From NCBI GenBank assembly GCA_019044685.2, contig JAGTXX020000005.1, forward strand, positions 1-64,000: a stretch of DNA of 64,000 nucleotides, given 5' to 3'. The stretch comes from Nannochloris sp. 'desiccata'. Its lineage: Eukaryota; Chlorophyta; Trebouxiophyceae; Chlorellales; Chlorellaceae. Below are positions 1-9,836 of the stretch, piece by piece. The first letter of the stretch is position 1; the number at the start of each line of letters is the position of its first letter. Position numbers and translations under genes: made by a program. The notes beneath the pieces were generated by a model. The model had not been told where the DNA came from, searched no databases, and saw nothing but the letters and a program-made list of their open reading frames with translations.

Positions 1-426
1 GGACCTGCGCCTCATTTTTGTTTTGTTTTTTAGTTTCTGTTTTCTGTATCGTTACGCGAGTGGTGAGCCAGATGTAAAATGATGCATATATATATGATGA
101 TGCATATATATATACTCTATAGTAATAGATACACTATTATTTACACAGGTTGGGTTCTTAAGAAAAGCACTACATATAAAGTATCGGACCAAGCACCATG
201 GAGTAACTCATCTAGATGGGTGGGTGGGTGGGGGAGGCGAAAGAAGGAAAAGCAGTATCTATAAGGTAGTAATACATACACATGAGCTCTATGAACAAGT
301 CCTCTTAAAAGGACGCCCACATCAAGAAGCCTAAAATTTTATATAAAACAATGACAACCTTAATACACCGCGCTCCTGGTGGCACAACTTAAGATGTAAC
401 ACGTCTGCCATCTCACAAACAGATGG

Positions 427-1491
427 TTAACGTCCAGAACCAGATGCAGCATCAGCTTGCAACACGCCATTACGAATCTGCGCCGCCATGTCTCCCACAG
501 CTCCAGGATTTGACGGTATAAAAATTGTCGATGCCTTTCCAGAACACCCAATTTCCTTCACTGCATCGAAATATTGAGTCAACAACATTAAAGAAAGAAC
601 ATCCCTGCTGTTGACTTCGGTGACCTCAGTCTGGAAAGCTTGTACGCTCTCTCTTAAACCAGACATGATGGCTTGGCGTTGACGAGCGATACCTTGCCCA
701 GCGAGGTACTTGGCTTCAGCATCAGCTTCAGCTGCTTTTACAACGCGGATTTTATCAGCCTCGGACTGCTCGAATGCTGCCAATCGCATTCTCTGTGCAG
801 CATTAATTTCATTCATTGATGCTTTAACCTTGGCAGCAGGTTCAATATCCGTAATCAACACGTTGAGAATATTAAATCCGTACCCCGCCATACTACGACT
901 GAGCTCTTGTTTGATGGAAGCAGCGATTTCTTCTTTTGAGATAAAGGTCTCATCCAGTCCCATCCTAGGCACGGTGGCTCTGACCTCATCATAAACATAA
1001 GCAGAAATTTGAGCTCTGGAGTCGGTCAACTTGTAAAAGGCATCATAGAGGTTTTCACGTTGTATTTGGTACTGCACAGAGGCATTGATTTCGACGAACA
1101 CATTATCCTGAAATTAGTTGGAAAAAGAGAGAGAGAGCGATAAATATTAGATACAGATATTATTCAGGATACGTAGTGATATTTGCTGTACAGTAGCGTC
1201 GATTGTTGGTTCGATATATGTTGTAATACGCATTCAAACCTACCTTGGTCTTGGTCTCGCACCTGCAGTCTATTTGCTGAATACGGAGAGACATGCCACC
1301 GGAAACTGCTTCACCGATGCAGCAGCAGACGCAGTTGAAACTGTAGAGGTAGTGGAAAAGAGGGAGGTAGAATTAAAAGGAAATATAAGTAAACTACTTC
1401 ATCTTAAGTGAGTTTGTTGCGTTGTCGTGGCGAGAGTTACTTTCCTGAATAGTCTTCAACAATCTAATTTTACTTACCCAGGTTGTGCCAT
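427..1491 (-). CDS. HIR-type band-7/SPFH protein (left-arm copy)
   Basis: Second copy of the gene described at 17262-18326, inverted in the left palindrome arm. The exons read 1478-1491, 1244-1340 and 427-1107 on the minus strand, with the same splice sites and no frame damage, giving the same 263-residue protein. If the palindrome is an assembly artefact, this is not a separate gene. Confidence 0.85.
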
Positions 1492-2030
1492 GCGCTTGAA
1501 TTTACCAAATTGCTCGATAACATGGACGCTTGATTGGTCTGCAAACGGATGAATAAAAAGAAAAAACTGTTTCTCAAGTTTGTTGATCCAGCAACGGTGA
1601 GTGGTGAAAAACTGTTAACCTGGTATTTGAAAAAGTATGGATCCAAAGCAGTTAGATCGTCGAAAACTTACCCACGCAAGTATAACAGCACAAATTGTTA
1701 CCCATGGCGAAAGAACGTCGAAAGTAAAAGTTTCTGGGGAGTGATTTTAATCTTATTGGGTGGTGCTCGATCAATCTACGAGAGATAGGAGACAGTTGAC
1801 ACAGAGACGGCGGCCTATTTGTGAATCCTATAGATAATTATAATTGGGTTTGAAGCTTTTTAAGCTTGGAGTGTATCTGTGGCTAAGCGATCAAGCTGCA
1901 CACGCCGTGACGTTTGTGTGGTTTCAAATAGTTTTGTCCGCTTGGCTGGCACGAAACCAAATTTAATATTGTTTGCATAATTTGCTATTCCATCCATGCA
2001 GATAATTCTTGCTTAATTTTCAAAGTAGCT
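1492..2030. promoter_or_regulatory. Divergent upstream region of the HIR and YkgJ genes
   Basis: These 539 bases separate the start codons of two divergently read genes and should hold both promoters. An 84-codon open stretch starting at a TTG lies here, but it has no family resemblance and is not called. The mirror copy is 16723-17261. Confidence 0.4.
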
Positions 2031-2714
2031 ATGACCACCACCAGACCCTTTATAGGCTCAATTGGCTTGACATGTCACCCCAAATTGCAGCGCCGGCTAG
2101 CTCCTATTAAAGTATTCGCCCCTCTGGACGGCCCATTACCTTCCAAAGGCCTTGAACCATTAGTAGAAGGCAAGAAATTCGCGTGCACGGAATGTGGCAA
2201 GTGCTGCACAGGCGCAGGGGAAGTATGGGCAAACACCGCTGAGACAAAAGCGTTGGCTAAAAATTTAGGTCTCTCAGAAGCTCATTTTTTAAAGAAATTT
2301 ACAAAGAAATACTCTAAAAGGCCTGGATGGTATTTATTACAACGAAAACAAGGGTCAGGAGAGTGTATTTTTTTAGCTAATGATAAAAAGCGATGCCTTG
2401 TGTATGGAGCGCGGCCTACACAATGTACCACTGTAAGTAATTATTTTATTTTACCTTGTTCTAATTACATATTACTCGCTATATAACTAACCAGCTGTTA
2501 TTCTCCCTATTAAAAGTATCCATTTTGGCCAGAGTTGATGAACGACGAAATGTGGAGCCAAGAAGCTTCGGATGTCTGTGAAGGGATAAATCACCCCGAT
2601 GCAAAAGAAGTAGATGTAGCATATGCAGCACAGCAGTTAGCATTATCATCAGCATATACAGCAGAGTTCGATGCAGCGGGAGCAGCGAGATCATCAGGAC
2701 GAAAGCGAGCGTAA
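2031..2714 (+). CDS. YkgJ-family zinc/iron-chelating protein (left-arm copy)
   Basis: Inverted duplicate of the gene at 16039-16722. The exons are 2031-2432 and 2517-2714, joined over a GTAAGT...AAAAG intron of 84 bases. The frame is intact and the product is the same 199 residues. It carries the C-x2-C-x2-C-C cluster and the R-P-x2-C-x2-Y-P-F-W motif across the splice junction. Confidence 0.82.
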
Positions 2715-2934
2715 TATTTTTAAAATCACCAATCATAATATTTCTTTATCATCTTATTATTTTTACCGTCGAGGCTAGAGAGGCGACCCTAGATATATGC
2801 TCCTCAGTTTTGATGCGTGTACAATAATTAATTAATTTTAACTAACTTTTACAATGTGTATATGTAATATGTATTATTGCTATTTATCTGGTGGTTTAAT
2901 TTTCGAATACACAGCCCCGGAGGCGTTGTTCATT

Positions 2935-3497
2935 TCATTCTTTTCCATCGACAAACGCTTTGCTACTTGCTGGTCTTTCTCTTAAATTAAAAGCTGGGCA
3001 ATCATCTTCTTCGCATTTCGATGGCATGGCATGTTGAGGGAACACTTTATCGCATTTACTACATCTAGATACCATAGGGATGAATCTCAAGTGCTTATTG
3101 GCACTGCGCTTGCCTTTACGGTGAGGCGTCACCTGTGGAGCGGGGAGAGGAGATTAAAAGAATAAATATACATGCAGGGGATTTTGCCTAATATTTACAT
3201 CATAATCAGGATCTATAGTCATTTAACTTCACATGAAACAGGTCGCCAAAGCATTAGGCTACGTACCTTTCTCTTGGGGACGGCCCAAAGTTGGACATCA
3301 GCAAGTGATGGGATCAAAGATAAAATACGCTGAACACCCAGAGCGTCGCTCCATATCCATTGCGAGCTAGATGCACTGCCAAGTCCCTCTAAGCCAAAGG
3401 AACGCAGGCTGCTAAGTTGTTGGCTTGCTGGGATAATCCGGCTGCTGAACAGCACGTCTTTCCCCAACAATGCTAGTCTTTGGAGGGTAGTCATCAT
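2935..3497 (-). CDS. Mitochondrial ribosomal protein bL32m (left-arm copy)
   Basis: Inverted duplicate of the gene at 15256-15818. The exons are 3267-3497 and 2935-3132, with the intron GTACGT...CACAG between them. No frame damage is seen. See the right-arm copy for the family evidence. Confidence 0.78.
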
Positions 3498-3812
3498 TAC
3501 AAATCGGTATATATATGCTATTTGATGAGATTATCAAATAAAACTTAATGCCAATTTTGATAAGAAATGCAGCTTGAATGCCAATTTTGTAGCGGAAGAA
3601 AAATCAGGGTGAATATTTTCGAGGTTTTGAGACCGATGCGTACGGGTTTTCCACGGAAACTAAATTAGAAGTTATCAAACATATTCTTATTTCAGCTGAT
3701 CACTGTGCGCTTGCTTGGAATCGTCCAAAATAACTGATCATCTACATTTTTAAAAGCATTCCTTCTGCACCTGCCACTTTATCAGAAATCAATTTAGCTG
3801 TATTATTTAGAA
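3498..3812. promoter_or_regulatory. Divergent upstream region of bL32m and NDUFB7
   Basis: These 315 bases lie between two divergent start codons and presumably hold both promoters. A 15-base stretch (TGCCAATTTTGATAA-like) recurs near 3550 and 3580. I recognise no other element. The mirror is 14941-15255. Confidence 0.35.
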
Positions 3813-4367
3813 ATGCCAAAGGAACTCCCAGTAGATACAACGCCTCCCCCCGTCAAGGCGACTGTGGTAAGTTACAGAGCCCTTTTTTTACAATGGCAAA
3901 GGTGCCCAGGGTACAATTGAAGGTCTTCTCTTTTTATGTGGAGGCCTTTCTTTTGAAACCTCCATTTATCTGGAGCGAAGAAGAAGCAAAGAGCTGGATG
4001 GGCATGTAACGAAGCTGATGATTTCAGGAACAGCTATATTTATAAATAAACTCAGCCTCAATGCCGATGCCCCGGTTTTCCGTCGCAACAGAGAATGGCC
4101 ATCTTAACTGATCTCTAACCTTCTCCCTATTTCGTTCAACCCATCCACTTGCAGGAGGAGATGCATGCTGCCAACATAGATATGGTTTATAGAGATTTCT
4201 GTGCACACCTTCTGATCCCTTTAAATGAATGCCGCCGTAATTCCTTCTATCTGCCGTGGAAGTGTGAGCATGAACGCCATGCATATGAGCTTTGTCAATA
4301 CAAAGAGTATAAGAGAAGAGTTGCCATGGTTGATGAGGAGCGAAAAGCAGCGAAGAGTAAGGCTTAA
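3813..4367 (+). CDS. Complex I subunit NDUFB7/B18 (left-arm copy)
   Basis: Inverted duplicate of the gene at 14386-14940. The exons are 3813-3866 and 4155-4367 with a 288-base intron, giving 88 residues. A TGTAA poly(A)-type signal lies 87 bases after the stop (4454-4458). The frame is intact. Confidence 0.85.
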
Positions 4368-5135
4368 CATGTAGAGCAGTAGCTGCAACAGCGTGAGCCC
4401 TCTTTTTCGAGTTTGAACTTACCCTTTTCTGGTTTTGTCTTTCCTAGTTTAGTTGTAAATATTTTGTTTACAATCCACGTGGGCATATTTATATGTTAGC
4501 AGATGGAGGAAGGGTTGTTCACCGGATGTAGTTTTAAAATAAAAACTGAAGCAAAATAAAAAGAAAAAAAGAAAAAAACACGGGACGGGGGGGTCGTTGC
4601 TACTGAAGTTGTTACCACCTTTAGAGAGTCAGAGAAAGCTAGGAGAGAGAAAGTAAATGAGATAGAAAGAAGCATCATACCAACGCCAGAATATCGTATA
4701 ACATTCGCAAAGAAAACAGAAGAAAAAGAAGAAGAAGAAAAAATGACAACGCGCAACAAAACAAAAACAAAACAAAAAATGGGGGAGGCTCCTCGTGTCA
4801 TAAAATTTTCAATTAATGCTGCCGTCTCGAATAGTAAAGGCAACACTATCAACTGAGGTAATGGTCCTTACCCAGAAAATAAAAAATTAAATACTCTTTT
4901 AAGCAAAAATGCAATCATACACTTGATTAGATAGTCAAAAGGGCGCTTGAAATTGTTGTTTTGGTAATTCTAAAATCATAATACTATAATAATTAATACA
5001 CCATCTCACTTTATAAATAAATACATAAATAGTCCCTAAGGCTTGGCACCCACGCCCGTATATTCAATGTCAAAATTTTCATCATATCAATGTGTGTTTT
5101 CCCCCCTGCTAGAAAGTTAGATTAGTTGCTTAGAT
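4368..5135. other. Convergent 3' intergenic region, NDUFB7 and kinase
   Basis: These 768 bases contain the 3' ends of two convergent genes. They include a TGTAA at 4454 and a purine-rich low-complexity run around 4715-4780. A 118-codon minus-strand ORF here is built from this low-complexity sequence and is not believed. The mirror is 13618-14385. Confidence 0.5.
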
Positions 5136-8100
5136 TCACTGAACCACGTCCCCGCTACTTTGGTCAGACGATGCTGGTGCAGTACCTGCCACAGCAGCTG
5201 CCAACTTTGCAGCAGATCCAGCAGCGACGAGTGCTCTTATTTGTCTCTTTAATATCGATATAATCTCACTAAATGACGGTCTGTCTTCAGGTATACCGAA
5301 GCAACGAGCCATCAAATCGCCCAACCCTGGTCTGATGCCCGGGGGAATAGGCAACCGCTCATTCGCAAAACCAACAGCTCCAACGACCTGCATGGCACTT
5401 TTATCCGTCCATGGCTCTTCTCCAGTCTGCAATTCCCATAAAATAACACCAAATGAGTACACATCACTGGCCTCGTTGCATGATTTCCCTTGTAAAACTT
5501 CTGGGGCGGTCCATTCAGGAGTGCCCGCTTGAGATTTAGCAGAGAGCACAGTGGCATGACGAACTCGAGATAAGCCAAAATCGCAGACTTTAATCGTCAT
5601 ATCCTTTTCTACCAACAGATTTGGACTTTTCAAATCTCTGTGGATGACCGGAGGTCGGCAGGTATGTAGATAATTCATACCTCGAGCAACGTCCAAAGCC
5701 ATCTGGAGGCGTCTTCTCTCGTCCATATTGACTGTTAGAGCACCTTCTGAACGGTGGAGAAGCTTAAAGAGGGAGCCACGAGTGACGTATTGCGTCACAA
5801 TACATAAATTTGGAGGTTTTGAACAAGCGCCATGAATTGAACAATATTAGGGTGTCGAAGCTTTTTCATAATAGCGACTTCTTTTATAAAGCTTGAAAGC
5901 AAGCGTGCACCGAGATCTTGTTCTAAGAAGACCTTAATTGCAACGTCAGTTTGTCGCCATTGACCCCGGTAGACTTCTCCATATGAGCCGATGCCGATTC
6001 GGTTATTTAATTGCAGTTCGTCTGCATCGATTTCCCAGCCATCATCAACAAGATCTCTCGAGTCTAGACTTTGCAAATAGCCTTCTCCACTATATAAAGA
6101 GCTCATAGTGCTAGGGCTCATCACTCCCGTTGAGAAATTATAATCACGTAAATCAGGCAAAGCATTATGAGCAACAGACGGAGCACGTGCAGCGGCGGCA
6201 GTGGCACGTGCTGCGGTTACAGCTTTTTGTCGTAAGCTGGTTTCTGGAGAAAGAGCGCCGTTGGAAGATTTAGGGGATAACGTGTCGCTTTCAGATCCAT
6301 TCAAAGCGCCATCAATTGCACCGAATGGGGTGTACAGGTTGCCACTTTGTTGCCGATGTGTACCGCCAGTATAAGTACCATGTGGCATTTCTGGAGGAGG
6401 GAAAGGAACCCCATCCCCACTACTTCTACTTGTAGGCCTGCTATTTGTAACATCCATACTGGCTCTTCCTTGGCGGTACTGATCAGCAGCTGTAACTGCA
6501 GCCGTAGCAGCATCGGTGGCCAAGCTGCTCCCTGCGAAGGGTCGAGTCAGCAGCGCTTGCCTGGCTTCCAATTCAATAGGAACGGACATTCTGACACTAT
6601 TGGCACGGAAAGAATCCAAGTAAAGCCTTGAAACCACGTCTGTGTCGTTATTCCCATACCCCATGTTGTCCAGATTGGTGGATTCGTTTTTATACATGTG
6701 CTGCTGTGTTGAGCAGAACCAGCAGAAGAGGGACCACCAGGACCACCAATATTACCACCAGTAGCTTGCATCGCAGCCCACTGCATCGCTGCAGCATCCG
6801 GCATAGCTCGAGTCATGGATGTTCTTGAGCCCAGTAAGCCGCCACTTGAATCAAAAGAACGGCCCAAGATGCTAGCATCAGGAACACTACTGCGCGGCGG
6901 CGGGTGGTAGTATTGTTGTTGTTGGTATTGATGGTTAGTAGGCACAGGTTGACTTTATCGATGCGGCAGGAGGCCATGGTCGGCACTTGTTCTATCTAGC
7001 GTTGAATTTTCAGCTAAAGATTGTAACGACCTGTTTGGAGCCAATCCAGCTGCTATATTCGATTTTTTGAGCACTTCAGCTGCACTCATCTGCTGTGCAG
7101 AGAGAACAGACCCACTACTGAATACATCATTTGCCGTGGCAATGGCAGCGCCATCACCACTCCCGGGCCTTTGTACTGCTGCCACCACCCCAGGAGGCTC
7201 TGATGACATTCTGTTGGTTAGACTGGATTGCTTATCCATAGAAGGACGCATATATGAGCAATCCATAGATGCACGGACAGGTTGTAGTATGTACTGCTGG
7301 CCAGAAGCATCACTGATCAAAGCAGCAGGTCCCATCTCCTCTACCTGAACGTCACCCCCACCTGCGGAGTTTGCCCCGCCAGCTCCAACATTTGGACCCA
7401 TAGAGAGTCGTATAGGTTCAGAAAATTCACCAGGGGTGTACGTATATGGAGCACTACTACGGACAGATTGGAAAGGCATCAGAGATCCAAAACCAGAAGG
7501 TTGTCCTGGCCAGCCTTGGGCATCGGGGTTATCATAAGGAGAAGAGATTTTGCTACTGTATCGACCAGCACCGCCATCAAAGGACATTCTAGGTGGTAAC
7601 ATTGGTGGGTCTTCTGAGGGGGCATTTGCAAAAGGGGAGGAGAGACCACCACTTTCAAGAGCCGTACCGGCATAAGGAGAAGTGAAAGCTTGGCCCATTG
7701 CTGCTGCTGCAGCCATCTGCATTGCTTGTTCCAAGGTGGTTGCAGTCTGTACATCACCAAGGCTCGGAGGTAATCCACCACCTTCTAATGGTGGTTTTGG
7801 TGTCGAAATTGGGTCAGGACCAACAGCCTCAGCCTGGGCAGGAGCTTGCGCCGTGATCTCTGCGACAATTGCAGCATCAGCTGCTGCAGTTAGGGCTTGA
7901 ATTGAATCAATATTCTCTGCGTTGCTTTGACTCCGTGATGCAGGTGCAGTATTTGCAGTTCCAGCTGTAGAACCTCCCACAGAAGAAGCTCTGCTAAACA
8001 CATCTGTACCGGCTACCTCTCGACTACTCGCTCGCAAAGCTAGTCTCTTTTCAAGAGGGGAGGAAGTGCCTGGTCGTGTCATCAAATCCATTTCATATTC

Positions 8101-8915
8101 TTCGCCATTATTTGCGTCTACTATAAGACGTGCATCATCCTCACCATTGGCATAAAACCTTCCCTTCATTATACGGCATTTTCAATCCGAAAATATCCGC
8201 CAAGTATTTGTAGAGTAATGCTCTGTGACGGACCGATCCTATGAAACTTGGCCTATGGGAACTACAACAGACCTAGAGTTTGTTTGTAGTTGTTCTATAT
8301 GCTTTAAAGAAGGGGCAGAGAGGTCTCGAACTTTAGGCTGGGGGCCTCCGAGCCGGCCTGCGACAACGAGGGAGAGTTGTCTGTGGCATGCTATTGGTTG
8401 GGCATCTGGAGTGCATGATATGGACTCTAAAGCAGCCCTGGCTTCCTTTACTACAGATCTGAGGATAGGGTCGCTATGGCTGTCAAATAAAATGACTTCT
8501 CTTCGTGCCTCTGTCTTTGGGAGAACACGGTGCAATGCTGCTAGGATAGGAAAGTCATCTTTGGAGGTAACAGCCTCGGGAAATTCTCCAAAGACCTCAT
8601 AGAAGCCGTCGGATACTTGATCGTCGTAGTTGAGACTGCAGAATTGGTTATGAAGTTCACTGGTTAGATTTTAATGCATTAATGGTACTTCATGAATCGC
8701 TCGTCATGACGTCTGATCAGACAGGGCTGCTCGCAATGGTGATACCCTCTTAACGGTTGATTTGAAAATAACTGCATGTAACTAACTTACCAGCAAGAGC
8801 TCCAATATTGGTATGAAACGTCTTCAGGAGAGATATAAAGCGATGAGGACGCAGAACCAAGCTTTGCGCTTGCCATGCGGGAGCACAAGCCCTCCATTGA
8901 TGCCATAGATGCCAT
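5136..8915 (-). pseudogene. EDR1/CTR1-type Raf-like kinase, frameshifted left-arm copy
   Basis: Inverted copy of the kinase gene at 9837-13617. The reading frame is broken by five single-base indels relative to the right arm: an extra T in 8669-8672, a missing A at 8244-8246, an extra T in 8179-8182, a missing base near 6704-6711 and a missing C at 5830-5831. It also shares the in-frame TAA of the right copy (minus strand, 6955-6957). Four of the five changes are in homopolymers, which fits uncorrected long-read error better than gene decay. Exon 1 corresponds to 8791-8915. Confidence 0.8.
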
Positions 8916-9360
8916 ATTATTCTTGAAGGTCGCTTCTTTGGGGCGTTAACAGGCTTCAGGCTCCTGAACACCGGGTGAGAAGCTGCCTAAATTGACAATC
9001 CCAAGCCACAATAACTTCAAGTGTTAAAAGAAAAGGCTCACAAACCTTTCTATAATTTCGCCACCGTAGCAGAACTGGTAAGCGGCGCTTCCTTAATTGA
9101 GAAACTCTTTACTTTGGCCATCTAACCAATTTAAAATATTTCAGCCAATATTAATAATAACCCAGCACAAACACGGCATTTACCACCCTCCTAACAATAC
9201 TGATGCTATGCACTCCATAAATTAAATCTGTAATATTGCTAGGTTTGCTGTCTGCTCGAGAAGGACTCCAACAATTGGATCGACTCGGCGAGATGAAATT
9301 CGCGCCCTGACCGAGACAGCTATCAACCACCTACTCTAAGCAGATTGACGCCAGCAATTG
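8916..9360. promoter_or_regulatory. Upstream flank of the left kinase copy
   Basis: These 445 bases lie between the kinase start codon and the palindrome axis. No gene is recognised. The mirror sequence is 9390-9836. The true upstream sequence of this gene is cut off at the axis. Confidence 0.4.
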
Positions 9361-9389
9361 CAATCATGATTAAAGCTTTTATATGAATC
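9361..9389. other. 29-base spacer at the palindrome axis
   Basis: This AT-rich stretch separates the two arms. The last paired bases are the CAATTG ending at 9360 and the CAATTG starting at 9390. It has no coding capacity. The short unpaired turn is what a template switch, a fold-back read or a hairpin-primed event would leave. Confidence 0.9.
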
Positions 9390-9836
9390 CAATTGCTGGC
9401 GTCAATCTGCTTAGAGTAGGTGGTTGATAGCTGTCTCGGTCAGGGCGCGAATTTCATCTCGCCGAGTCGATCCAATTGTTGGAGTCCTTCTCGAGCAGAC
9501 AGCAAACCTAGCAATATTACAGATTTAATTTATGGAGTGCATAGCATCAGTATTGTTAGGAGGGTGGTAAATGCCGTGTTTGTTTGCTGGGTTATTATTA
9601 ATATTGGCTGAAATATTTTAAATTGGTTAGATGGCCAAAGTAAAGAGTTTCTCAATTAAGGAAGCGCCGCTTACCAGTTCTGCTACGGTGGCGAAATTAT
9701 AGAAAGGTTTGTGAGCCTTTTCTTTTAACACTTGAAGTTATTGTGGCTTGGGATTGTCAATTTAGGCAGCTTCTCACCCGGTGTTCAGGAGCCTGAAGCC
9801 TGTTAACGCCCCAAAGAAGCGACCTTCAAGAATAAT

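Larger units (their letters stand above)
1..9360. repeat. Left arm of an 18.7-kb palindrome
   Basis: This arm is the reverse complement of 9390-18754. Paired positions sum to 18750 at the centre and 18755 at base 1; the drift comes from indels at about 9168, 8669-8672, 8244-8246, 8179-8182, 6704-6711, 5830-5831, 324-325 and 307-310. All are length changes in homopolymers or short repeats; I noticed no substitutions, though I did not compare every base. Base 1 still pairs (with 18754), so the repeat may extend upstream of the window. Gene order is the exact mirror of the right arm. Confidence 0.97.

Noticed and set aside
97..118. ATAT-rich repeat near base 100 as a telomere or origin
   Set aside because: It is a short ATGATGCATATATAT duplication, not a telomeric repeat, and also occurs at 18640-18675 by mirror.
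1534..1788. 84-codon ORF between HIR and YkgJ
   Set aside because: It starts with TTG, has no domain or conserved composition, and lies in the shared upstream region of two divergent genes. Its mirror at 16965-17219 adds no independent support.
4496..4852. 118-codon hydrophobic ORF in the NDUFB7-kinase gap (mirror 13901-14257)
   Set aside because: It is the translation of purine-rich low-complexity sequence between converging 3' ends, with no upstream promoter space.
6955..8169. Separate genes for the kinase fragments in the left arm
   Set aside because: The right arm shows the pieces are one frame split by single-base indels.
9361..9389. Spacer as a transposon end or integration site
   Set aside because: No terminal repeats, transposase or target duplication accompany it; the arms contain ordinary genes only.
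9420..9611. 63-codon ORF just after the axis
   Set aside because: No resemblance to any family; it lies in the mirrored kinase upstream flank.
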